From the NCBI GenBank assembly GCA_964547105.1, contig CAZJLO010000083.1:1-5758 (forward strand): a DNA stretch of 5,758 nt, in the 5' to 3' direction. Below are positions 1 to 4,883 of this stretch, in pieces (position 1 is the first letter of the stretch; each line of letters begins with the position of its first letter). The DNA is from RXOA01 sp964547105 (lineage in GTDB: Bacteria; Bipolaricaulota; Bipolaricaulia; UBA7950; UBA9294). Made by a program: the position numbers and the translations under genes. The notes under the pieces are model-generated. The model did no database searches. It was not told where the DNA came from and saw only the letters and a program-made list of their open reading frames with translations.

Positions 1-387
1 GGTCTCTGTGAGCTGCTTGAACTGCTCCGGATCGACCGGCTTGAGCAGGTAGGAAGCCGCGCCGCAGTCGTAGGCCCGGACCAAGTCTTCGACCCGCTCC
101 GAGTATGTGAAAATGATGATCGGGACCCGCCGAATACGTGCGTCTTCCTTGGCTTTGCGCATCACCTCCAACCCGTCGAGCTTGGGAAGGTAGGGGTTCA
201 CCAGGATCAGGTCCGGAATAGGCATGGTTTCGAATCCGCCTCGCTGCGCAAACGCGTCGAGGGCCTCTTCCCCATCGCGAGCGAAATACAGATCGCATTC
301 CACGTCACAATCGCCGGCGATGCGCTTGAGCAGCATGATATCAGCGGCGTTGGTTTCCGCGACCAGAATGTGCAGTCTCTTCTGCAT
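1..387 (-). CDS. Degenerate CheY/Rcp1-like response regulator receiver (partial, C-terminus off window)
   Basis: The 129 visible residues form a stand-alone receiver domain of the type that normally accepts a phosphoryl group from a histidine kinase. The fold is recognisable: beta1 HILVAETNAAD at 6-16, beta3 PDLILV at 58-63, the LPKLDG loop at 67-72, the switch threonine T94 in PIIIFT, and the invariant lysine K116 in YLLKPVD. Two active-site positions are altered. The phosphoacceptor Asp is Asn64 (codon AAC, bases 198-196), and the second residue of the acidic pair is Thr12 where Asp is usual, leaving E11. It is therefore probably not phosphorylated in the standard way and may act as a pseudo-receiver; this is inference from the residues. 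The start ATG is at 387, with AGGAGG 5 nt upstream. The usual length of this subfamily is about 140-150 residues, so only a short tail, or an extra domain, lies outside the window. The family call is firm and the function unknown. Confidence 0.88.
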   Translation of the reverse strand, partial: MQKRLHILVAETNAADIMLLKRIAGDCDVECDLYFARDGEEALDAFAQRGGFETMPIPDLILVNPYLPKLDGLEVMRKAKEDARIRRVPIIIFTYSERVEDLVRAYDCGAASYLLKPVDPEQFKQLTET

Positions 388-548
388 GCTGTCCTCCTGT
401 CGGCGAGTGGAGTGTTCGATCAAACCTTGCTGGCACTTGAGCAACTCTATCGTCGAAGGATGACAAGCTTCAAGCCGGGGAGAACGGCCGCAGAAAGAAT
501 GGCAGCAGACGGTCAGGAACGAAGAGAATCTCACTCTCCGAGTCCGTG

Positions 549-1463
549 TCACCGACCCGGCACCGGCTTGATGTAGTCATCGATGAGGTGCCAAGGGGTG
601 AAGCCACAGGCTGCATAGAGAGCACAGGCGGCCTGATTGGTTCGGAAAGCGGCGACGGTAGCCCAGGTCATGCCACAGGCTTTCATCCGGCGCAGGGCGT
701 GGAGCACGACAGCTTTGCCCAGGCCTCGGCGTCGATGGTCGGGATGAGTGCCGACCGGTTCGAGGAGGCCGATTCGGTTGAGATCATCGTGCCAGGTGAC
801 GGTGAAGGCAGCGAAGCCGCCGCCGGGGGCAACCACAACGTATTCGCGCTCGGCGGCATAGCCGGGAGCTTGCATGTAGCGCCGATACAGCTCCGACGTC
901 CAGGTGGCTCCGAACGCGGCCACGTGGATCTCGGCCAGGGCAACCGCTTCGTCGAGCCCACGGGCGGAGCGGATGTGGTAGCCATCGGGTAGGCCAGGAT
1001 CAGGCAGGTCGGCAAGCGGCCGGCGGTTGAGCACGTACGGCGGGGTGTCCTCGCGCGTCCATCCCAACCCGGTCAGGAGTCTGATTCGAGCGGTGTCGCA
1101 TCGGAACGCATCGCCCAGCAGGCGGTCGCCTTCGATTCCGTGACGGTGCATCAGCTCCATCGTCCGCGCATCGGCGAATCGGAGCACCTCGCGCTCGAAC
1201 GCTCCGCCACGAAGATCGGGCCTCACCTGGGCGTCGTAGCCCTTGTACCGTGGTCCGATCAGAACCCACGCCGCCACGCCTTGCTCATCCTCCCAGATGC
1301 GGAGGAGTTCGCTGGGGTCGCAGTGCTTGTTGCCGCTGAAGATGTGGTGGGGGATGTCACCGGGGTGCAAGTACCCGCAGTGATCGGTCTTGGCGATCGC
1401 CGCTGCGTTGAACGCCTGCAGCAGCTCAACGTCTGCAACTCCCTGATACGGCCGGTGTTGCAT
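549..1463 (-). CDS. Tandem-type GNAT family N-acetyltransferase
   Basis: This 304-residue protein looks like two GNAT-like halves; enzymes of this fold move an acetyl group from acetyl-CoA to an amine. The C-terminal half (about 160-300) is a good GNAT domain. The acetyl-CoA loop RRRGLG is at 244-249 after GLLEPVGTHPDH, followed by the Asn276/Ala279 region, Tyr283 and the CGF motif at 286-288. The N-terminal half (about 1-150) keeps a strand-loop that resembles GNAT motif A only loosely (VRPDLRGGAF, 80-89), and is probably a degenerate copy that shapes the substrate pocket. The reading frame stays open upstream to 1571, but I chose ATG 1463. GGAGGGAAG lies directly before it, and the longer version would overlap satA with an unconserved-looking Arg/Gly-rich stretch. 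It follows satA by 70 bp on the same strand and is probably in the same transcript. The substrate cannot be told from the sequence. Confidence 0.85.
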   Translation of the reverse strand: MQHRPYQGVADVELLQAFNAAAIAKTDHCGYLHPGDIPHHIFSGNKHCDPSELLRIWEDEQGVAAWVLIGPRYKGYDAQVRPDLRGGAFEREVLRFADARTMELMHRHGIEGDRLLGDAFRCDTARIRLLTGLGWTREDTPPYVLNRRPLADLPDPGLPDGYHIRSARGLDEAVALAEIHVAAFGATWTSELYRRYMQAPGYAAEREYVVVAPGGGFAAFTVTWHDDLNRIGLLEPVGTHPDHRRRGLGKAVVLHALRRMKACGMTWATVAAFRTNQAACALYAACGFTPWHLIDDYIKPVPGR

Positions 1464-1472
1464 CTTCCCTCC
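1464..1472 (-). promoter_or_regulatory. Ribosome binding site setting the GNAT start
   Basis: GGAGGGAAG on the minus strand abuts ATG 1463, giving a GGAGG core 4 nt before the start codon. This is tight but usable. It favours ATG 1463 over the upstream in-frame start at 1571. Confidence 0.6.
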
Positions 1473-1494
1473 GTCACGTCCCGATCCGCGTTGG

Positions 1495-1530
1495 CGGCTT
1501 CCCCGCGAGTTCAGGATATGCTGGAAGCCG
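1495..1530 (-). repeat. Stem-loop between satA and the GNAT gene
   Basis: CGGCTTCC (1495-1502) and GGAAGCCG (1523-1530) are perfect 8 bp inverted arms around a 20-nt loop. The stem begins 3 nt after the satA stop codon. No T-run follows on the minus strand, so it is not a classical intrinsic terminator. It could slow transcription, mark an RNA processing or stability point, or protect the satA mRNA end, which would give different levels of the two acetyltransferases. The arms are seen in the sequence; the role is inferred. Confidence 0.45.
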
Positions 1531-1533
1531 TAT

Positions 1534-2070
1534 CTATTCGAACCGCAGGTACCAATACAGGGCGATCTCATCGGAGTCGCGATCGAGGCCTTTGTAAAGG
1601 TGCGTGTCGAAGCCTCCCAGACGGAAGCCGCAGCGTTCGTAAAACCGGCAGGCGCTCACGTTGTTGTCCTGCGTCTCCAGCATCAGCCCCGCCAGGCCCC
1701 ACTGCTGTGCCCACCGCTTGGCCTGTGAGATCAACTCGTTACCGATCCCCTGCCGCCTGAACCGCCTGTCCACGGCGATATTCTCGATGCAGGCGTATCG
1801 GTTCCAGCTCTTGCGGAGCGTGATCTGCCCCGCGAAGCGCCCGTCGGCATAGGCGAGGAAGACGATCCGATCCGGGTTGTCGATGTAGGTGCTGTAGTCG
1901 ATGTCGTCTTTCCCGTAGTGCTTTGTCGTGCTCGGGACATCGACAATGGTATAGCGAATGTCGCCGTTCTCTGCGTGCAACACGAGCTTGGCATCAATGG
2001 TGAAGCTGCCGTCGCACGTACCGATGTTGCAGATGTTCGTACGATTGATCTCTTCTAGGGTGATTCCCAT
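1534..2070 (-). CDS. satA: Streptothricin N-acetyltransferase, SatA-like
   Basis: This 178-residue GNAT enzyme matches the SatA/Sat family, which acetylates the beta-lysine part of streptothricins (nourseothricin) in the cytoplasm and so inactivates them. The central part shows IENIAV (95-100), then the acetyl-CoA loop RRQGIG (105-110). The family signature follows: LETQDNNVSAC at 131-141, Tyr144, CGF at 147-149 and GGFD at 152-155, ending in EIALYWY (168-174). The LETQ-N-ACxxY-GF-GG-D order and the tryptophan/tyrosine-rich tail are what I recall from both the Bacillus SatA and the plasmid Sat proteins, and the length is normal for the family. ATG 2070 is preceded by GAGGG with 5 nt spacing. 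A candidate promoter lies about 45 bp upstream, and the tandem GNAT follows. Assignment to the family is strong; real streptothricin resistance in this host is unproven, and another amine substrate is possible. Confidence 0.88.
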   Translation of the reverse strand: MGITLEEINRTNICNIGTCDGSFTIDAKLVLHAENGDIRYTIVDVPSTTKHYGKDDIDYSTYIDNPDRIVFLAYADGRFAGQITLRKSWNRYACIENIAVDRRFRRQGIGNELISQAKRWAQQWGLAGLMLETQDNNVSACRFYERCGFRLGGFDTHLYKGLDRDSDEIALYWYLRFE

Positions 2071-2115
2071 GGTATCCCTCGCCGCCTCAAGATGCTGTCT
2101 CTGTGCTTCCCGGGC

Positions 2116-2144
2116 ATCCTACGGATGGAGGATGGGTTGATCAA
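2116..2144 (-). promoter_or_regulatory. Candidate sigma70-type promoter for satA
   Basis: On the minus strand TTGATC (2144-2139) and TAGGAT (2121-2116) are separated by exactly 17 nt, each matching 4 of 6 consensus bases. Transcription would start near 2109, leaving a leader of roughly 40 nt before satA. The -10 element overlaps one arm of a small inverted repeat, CATCCT (2115-2120) and AGGATG (2129-2134), which could bind a regulator. In a GC-rich genome such matches can be chance. Confidence 0.4.
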
Positions 2145-2183
2145 GCTGCTCAGGTACGGAAACGGCCGTTGACGGATTCCATA

Positions 2184-2210
2184 CAGCATCTGACCCCGCG
2201 CCAGATGCTG
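2184..2210. repeat. Perfect inverted repeat CAGCATCTG / CAGATGCTG
   Basis: Two exact 9 bp arms, CAGCATCTG (2184-2192) and CAGATGCTG (2202-2210), flank a GC-rich 9-nt centre (ACCCCGCGC). No T-tract follows on either strand. A further AGATGCTG copy lies at 2090-2097, close to the satA leader. It may be an operator or a fragment of a repeated element. Confidence 0.5.
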
Positions 2211-2329
2211 CAGCCAATTGAAGACGCGACGTGTGCGGTCGCGCTCGACAATGGTGAATTTGTCCAGGAGCAGTCGCTCTTCGTCGCACTTGAACATATT
2301 GAGGGAGCTGAAAGGGACTGGGACTGGGT

Positions 2330-2368
2330 CAGAGCTTTATGTTTGAATCTTGGAAGCTTTCAGCTCTG
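2330..2368. repeat. Inverted repeat CAGAGCT / AGCTCTG downstream of the toxin gene
   Basis: Exact 7 bp arms at 2330-2336 and 2362-2368 surround a 25-nt, AT-richer loop that includes AAGCTT. With the next hairpin it forms a pair of adjacent stem-loops, a layout seen in REP-like intergenic repeats. It lies 72-110 nt past the toxin stop codon, so it could also help end or protect the toxin-antitoxin transcript. Confidence 0.4.
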
Positions 2369-2375
2369 CCTCCGG

Positions 2376-2390
2376 GGACAGAACCTGTCC
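2376..2390. repeat. Short tight hairpin GGACAG-AAC-CTGTCC
   Basis: Perfect 6 bp arms with a 3-nt loop, extendable by two G-T wobble pairs on the plus strand. On the plus strand it is followed by TTT only, and on the minus strand by GC-rich sequence, so it does not qualify as a good terminator. It lies 50 nt beyond the toxin stop. Confidence 0.4.
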
Positions 2391-2439
2391 TTTGACATCG
2401 AGGTCGCGCAGGGTCGGACGGCGGGTTCGTCGCTCCGCG

Positions 2440-3207
2440 CTAGCAGTCTTCGTCGGAGAGACGTGTCGCCAGTCCAGAGCGGAATGCGCGCAGGAGCGGC
2501 GCTCTCTCTTGACCCCACGCCTGGTCGGCGCCCATCCTGGCATCCTCAAGCAACGTTTGGATTGCCTGCTCCAGTCGTTCGTATGTCATCTCGTCCAGCA
2601 TCGAGTTTGCATCACATCCGAGCAGAAACGCCCCGGCCGTCTCCCAAACAAGCTCAGGAGCCGCCTGGTAATCCACCTCGAATCGCCGTGTTTCGTGGAC
2701 TTCGTACTGCTCCATGATGGCAAGCGCGTCCGGAAGGTCGCGGTCTCCCACACGAATCGTGGCGGCATGGACCTTGATCACGGCAAGGATCGGCAGACTG
2801 GCGACGCGCAGGGTGCATTCCCCGCTCTCGATCTCTTCCGCGCATCGAACGGCCTCGGCCAAGCCCACCGAGCTGATCCACTCGTCGTCGGGGAACTCGA
2901 TGATCGTGCCCGGCTGGGGAGAGAGCGGAAGGATGTCCACCTCGGTCCCCGCGCCGGCCACGAACCGGTGAGAGATGCGTGTCGAGCGAAGGCCGTTGGC
3001 TTCCAGAATGCCGCGAAGCTTGTCGAGCCCTCCCTCTACAACCACAACCAAATCAAGATCTCGCGTGGTTCGCGGCAGAACGATGCCTTGGAGAATGAGC
3101 GCGTTGGCTCCGATGACGGCATACGGGATCCCAGCCTCCGCAAGCGCACGGGTTGCTGCGCACAGGTCGGCTGCAAGGCGCGGTCCGAGACGGTCTACGC
3201 GATCCAT
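2440..3207 (-). CDS. abiEii: AbiEii-type nucleotidyltransferase toxin of a type IV toxin-antitoxin system
   Basis: This 255-residue protein has the DNA polymerase beta-like nucleotidyltransferase fold of AbiEii/AbiGii toxins. Members of the family stop growth, and relatives are known to add nucleotides to tRNA acceptor ends. Visible motifs are YAVIGANALILQG (29-41), the metal-binding DxD pair D50/D52 in TRDLD, a third acidic residue D91 in TEVDIL, and the later K145 with the RDLPD segment (156-160) that fits the family's Lys and Asp motifs. All expected catalytic acids are present, so the enzyme looks intact. The remaining C-terminal part (about 175-255) looks mostly helical. ATG 3207 lies inside the last codons of the antitoxin gene (13 nt overlap). 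No good ribosome site precedes it (only AAGGAA, 11 nt away), so translation is probably coupled to the antitoxin. Its place next to an AbiEi-type gene supports the toxin role; a housekeeping or substrate-modifying nucleotidyltransferase is the alternative. Confidence 0.85.
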   Translation of the reverse strand: MDRVDRLGPRLAADLCAATRALAEAGIPYAVIGANALILQGIVLPRTTRDLDLVVVVEGGLDKLRGILEANGLRSTRISHRFVAGAGTEVDILPLSPQPGTIIEFPDDEWISSVGLAEAVRCAEEIESGECTLRVASLPILAVIKVHAATIRVGDRDLPDALAIMEQYEVHETRRFEVDYQAAPELVWETAGAFLLGCDANSMLDEMTYERLEQAIQTLLEDARMGADQAWGQERAPLLRAFRSGLATRLSDEDC

Positions 3208-4250
3208 GGGAGGTGTCGTTCCTTCAGCCGAAGCGCGGTCTCACCCAGACGAACGTCATCTCCCGCCATCAGCTCGGCGTAGACAATCAACGGATGCGCG
3301 ATGAGGACGCCGTGTTCGTCGATTGGCTGGCCCAGATCAGCGGCGAACGCCTTGCACAACTCGATGTTCCCGTCACGAGCCGGAGCAAGCCTCAGCCTCC
3401 TTTGCACCGCCTCTTGCGCGTCTTCGGGGATGTACAGACGCAGGGCACCGGGACGGAGGTAGTCTGTGAGCCAGCCTGCGGCAACCTCACCACCGATCAC
3501 GGTGGGGAGCATGGCGGCTCTCATCAGGTCTATCAGCGCGGGGAAGTCATCGCTTGTGGGCGCCTTGTACTCGCCGAGGAGGATCTTTCGCTCGAGCTTG
3601 GCGGCGAACGTACCCACCCAGCGATCGAGAAGCGTCTCGGCATCGAGGATCTCGTAATCCCCGCGCGTCCGGGCGATTAGCAGTTTGTCGTGTGCCAGCT
3701 CGTTGAATACCTTCGAGATCTTGTCGAGCGAGACACCTGTGGCTGTCTGCACGTCGCGGTAGGTGGCGGGGATCCTCGGGCCATGCTGAAGAAGAAAGAA
3801 GAGAATCTTTGCACCGGCTGCGGTGAAGTACTGTCCCCGGGTTGCCGGTCTTCGTGGTGGGGGATTCCCGGTGTGGAAGACCGACATCTGACCGGGACCT
3901 GCCAGGTACGCGTTCCCGGTGGTGTCGACGAAGTTGACCCTCTGCCTGCGAAGCGACTCAGCCAGTGGCGCTGGGACATAGTCGGTGAAGACGATGACTT
4001 GATCGCAGTCCCCAACAGCAGCGGTGACCTCGATCCGCTCGAGTAACTGCGGGAGCGTCGCCGGCCTCAGGCCCCTGCGAACGACTGCGCAGAGCCGAAA
4101 CCCCGAACGGTCAGGCAGGAAGATCTCGCAGACCGCGTCTACGCCATGTGGCAGGTTGAGGAACTGCTGAATCGTTCGAGCCGACATGGATTGCAGGATG
4201 GCGCGCAGGACGGCCACACACTGCTGCACAAGGTTTCCTCCGACGGTCAT
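3195..4250 (-). CDS. abiEi: AbiEi-family antitoxin and transcriptional autorepressor
   Basis: This 351-residue protein is expected to counter the overlapping toxin and repress its own operon; AbiEi proteins are known as DNA-binding type IV antitoxins. I see three parts. Residues about 60-125 hold a domain with VIVFTDYVPAPLAESLRRQ and FVDTTGNAYLAGPG, common at the start of large AbiEi-like proteins and perhaps nuclease-fold derived. Residues about 143-205 form a winged helix, with KILFFLLQHG, a recognition region TGVSLDKISKVFNELA, and a wing ending GDYEIL. Residues about 230-351 form the C-terminal domain, with TVIGGEVAAGWLTDYL (250-265) and the family tail LIAHPLIVYAELMA (316-329). Classical lactococcal AbiEi is shorter, so this is a larger variant. 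ATG 4250 has AAGGAG 5 nt upstream and follows a good promoter. The GGEVAA segment resembles a nucleotidyltransferase core, so the antitoxin may carry a degenerate copy of the toxin fold; that is inference. Confidence 0.85.
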   Translation of the reverse strand: MTVGGNLVQQCVAVLRAILQSMSARTIQQFLNLPHGVDAVCEIFLPDRSGFRLCAVVRRGLRPATLPQLLERIEVTAAVGDCDQVIVFTDYVPAPLAESLRRQRVNFVDTTGNAYLAGPGQMSVFHTGNPPPRRPATRGQYFTAAGAKILFFLLQHGPRIPATYRDVQTATGVSLDKISKVFNELAHDKLLIARTRGDYEILDAETLLDRWVGTFAAKLERKILLGEYKAPTSDDFPALIDLMRAAMLPTVIGGEVAAGWLTDYLRPGALRLYIPEDAQEAVQRRLRLAPARDGNIELCKAFAADLGQPIDEHGVLIAHPLIVYAELMAGDDVRLGETALRLKERHLPWIA

Positions 4251-4302
4251 GTTCGCTCCTTAATAATGTTCGCGTTACGCGAACAGACCTTAACAGCGAA
4301 CA
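4250..4302 (-). promoter_or_regulatory. Symmetric four-half-site operator of the toxin-antitoxin operon
   Basis: A perfect 19 bp palindrome, TGTTCGCGTTACGCGAACA (4267-4285), is flanked on each side by one more half-site: TGTTCGCT at 4250-4257 and AGCGAACA at 4295-4302. Each outer half-site is offset by exactly 17 bp from the inner one of the same orientation, and the whole 53 bp array is symmetric about base 4276. One half-site lies in the promoter spacer, the inner palindrome covers the predicted transcription start, and the last overlaps the antitoxin ribosome site and the A of its ATG. This strongly suggests cooperative binding by a dimeric or tetrameric repressor, most likely the AbiEi protein itself. 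Lactic-acid-bacterial AbiEi is known to bind a pair of inverted repeats cooperatively. Confidence 0.8.
4256..4261 (-). promoter_or_regulatory. Antitoxin ribosome binding site inside the operator
   Basis: AAGGAG lies 5 nt before ATG 4250 and fixes that start. Its last two bases are shared with the outermost operator half-site. Confidence 0.7.
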
Positions 4303-4315
4303 AAATGCTTGTCAA
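4287..4315 (-). promoter_or_regulatory. sigma70-type promoter of the toxin-antitoxin operon
   Basis: On the minus strand a perfect -35 box TTGACA (4315-4310) is followed after 17 nt by TAAGGT (4292-4287), which keeps the key first, second and last bases of the -10 consensus. Transcription would begin near 4280, inside the central palindrome, giving a leader of about 30 nt. The surroundings are AT-rich relative to the rest of the window. A 10 bp palindrome GAGGTACCTC (4316-4325) touches the -35 box. Confidence 0.7.
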
Positions 4316-4477
4316 GAGGTACCTCATGGGTCAGCTTTCGGCACTCAAGGTACGAGGCCTCATACTTGAATCCCTGTCTCTGTATCGTCTGTCCCTGCCT
4401 TTGGGGAATGGTGCCAGAGCAATATTCTCGAATCATCGAATCCTTGCGCTCGCGACATCCCCTCACTTCACCCAGTC
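4316..4477. other. Gap between the DUF6326-like gene and the toxin-antitoxin promoter
   Basis: No gene or convincing terminator is visible. It contains a direct repeat of GATTCGA on the minus strand (around 4430-4441), the 8 bp palindrome GAGGCCTC (near 4353-4360), the 10 bp palindrome GAGGTACCTC at its left end, and a series of short words (TGGGTCAG, CTTT, TTGAATC, CTGTCC) that recur in the same order downstream of the toxin gene. The upstream operon may simply read through or end by a Rho-dependent mechanism. Confidence 0.4.
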
Positions 4478-4855
4478 CTAGGTCACTGTTTTCCAGGCTA
4501 CGGCAAGCCAGATCGTTAATACGTTGAAGCCCAGCCCGACGACGGTCAACACCTTGTCGTAGAGGCCGGGATAGGTGTGCACGGAGGCGGCGTTGAACAG
4601 GAACAAGATTCCCGCGGCAGCGATGCCGATCCAGCGGATCGCGGGGTACGGAACCATCAGGGTCAGAACCACCATGACGATCGGGATCAGCATCAGCAAC
4701 GCCGCTCCGAGCCACACCCATTGGCTAGTCACCTGGCCGCCGCCCATCTCCCCGGCCTTGAAGTCGCCGGCGAAGACGCGGATGACGTCTCCCAGTAGGT
4801 AGGTCAGCATCAACGCCACCCAGACTCCGGCCACTGTGATTCTTGTGCTCACCAT
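4478..4855 (-). CDS. Small four-helix membrane protein, DUF6326-like
   Basis: The 125-residue product is very hydrophobic, with four likely membrane helices at about 7-28, 46-66, 71-91 and 100-122. A short polar loop after helix 1 (VFAGDFKAGEMGGG, 27-40) and the segment FNAASVHTYPGLYDK (87-101) between helices 3 and 4 resemble the DUF6326 family of uncharacterised membrane proteins; I recognise this from memory, not from a search. The frame is open upstream to 4975, but that extension would lie inside the dehydrogenase gene and is Ser/Pro/Arg-rich. ATG 4855, with AAGGAGG 10 nt before it, is therefore the better start. It follows the dehydrogenase gene by 28 bp and is probably co-transcribed. 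No catalytic or binding residues are evident and the function is unknown. Confidence 0.8.
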   Translation of the reverse strand: MVSTRITVAGVWVALMLTYLLGDVIRVFAGDFKAGEMGGGQVTSQWVWLGAALLMLIPIVMVVLTLMVPYPAIRWIGIAAAGILFLFNAASVHTYPGLYDKVLTVVGLGFNVLTIWLAVAWKTVT

Positions 4856-4865
4856 GATCCGACGG

Positions 4866-4872
4866 CCTCCTT
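4866..4872 (-). promoter_or_regulatory. Ribosome binding site setting the DUF6326-like start
   Basis: A full AAGGAGG on the minus strand, 10 nt before ATG 4855, sits in the 28 bp between the dehydrogenase stop and this gene. It argues against the longer frame that begins at 4975. Confidence 0.6.
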
Positions 4873-4883
4873 CGTGTGCTGCG

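Larger units (their letters stand above)
2071..2439. other. 369 bp gap between the toxin gene and satA, no supported gene
   Basis: I see no convincing coding sequence here. An 80-codon minus-strand frame (2297-2055) runs through most of it, but its product resembles nothing I know, it has no clear ribosome site, and it runs into satA out of frame. What the gap does hold: the candidate satA promoter; a 27 bp inverted repeat at 2184-2210; three copies of the octamer AGATGCTG (2090-2097, 2203-2210, and inverted at 2184-2191); a GGGACT tandem duplication near 2314-2325; and two hairpins at 2330-2390 just beyond the toxin gene. The mixture suggests remnants of a repetitive or mobile element, but this is a guess. 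Confidence 0.5.

Noticed and set aside
388..548. Promoter or terminator between the tandem GNAT and the receiver gene
   Set aside because: TTGAAG and TAGAGT occur 18 nt apart on the minus strand, but the match is weak, and only 4 bp stems are visible for a terminator.
1464..1571. Upstream extension of the tandem GNAT to 1571
   Set aside because: It would overlap satA and adds an Arg/Gly/Ser-rich stretch unlike a GNAT N-terminus; ATG 1463 has its own ribosome site.
546..1760. Plus-strand frames opposite the tandem GNAT and satA
   Set aside because: They are antisense shadows of two clear acetyltransferase genes and show no domain of their own.
2055..2297. 80-codon minus-strand frame upstream of satA, with RRVFNWLQHLARGQ
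   Set aside because: It was considered as a small gene or transposase remnant, but I recognise no family, it lacks a clear ribosome site, and it would overlap satA's start out of frame. Kept only as part of the gap description.
2376..2390. GGACAG/CTGTCC hairpin as an intrinsic terminator of the toxin-antitoxin operon
   Set aside because: The stem is short and no T-run follows on the minus strand, the direction of transcription.
2103..2717. Plus-strand open frame (204 codons) spanning the 2071-2439 gap and the toxin 3' end
   Set aside because: No ribosome site or recognisable product; the second half is antisense to the toxin gene and has shadow-like composition.
2350..3282. Long plus-strand open frame (310 codons) opposite the toxin gene
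   Set aside because: It lies antisense to a well-supported gene, its product is rich in Arg, Ser and Pro and resembles no family, and GC-rich DNA commonly leaves such frames open.
4316..4325. GAGGTACCTC palindrome as a second operator
   Set aside because: It touches the -35 box but shares no sequence with the TGTTCGC half-sites, and a 10 bp palindrome alone is weak evidence.
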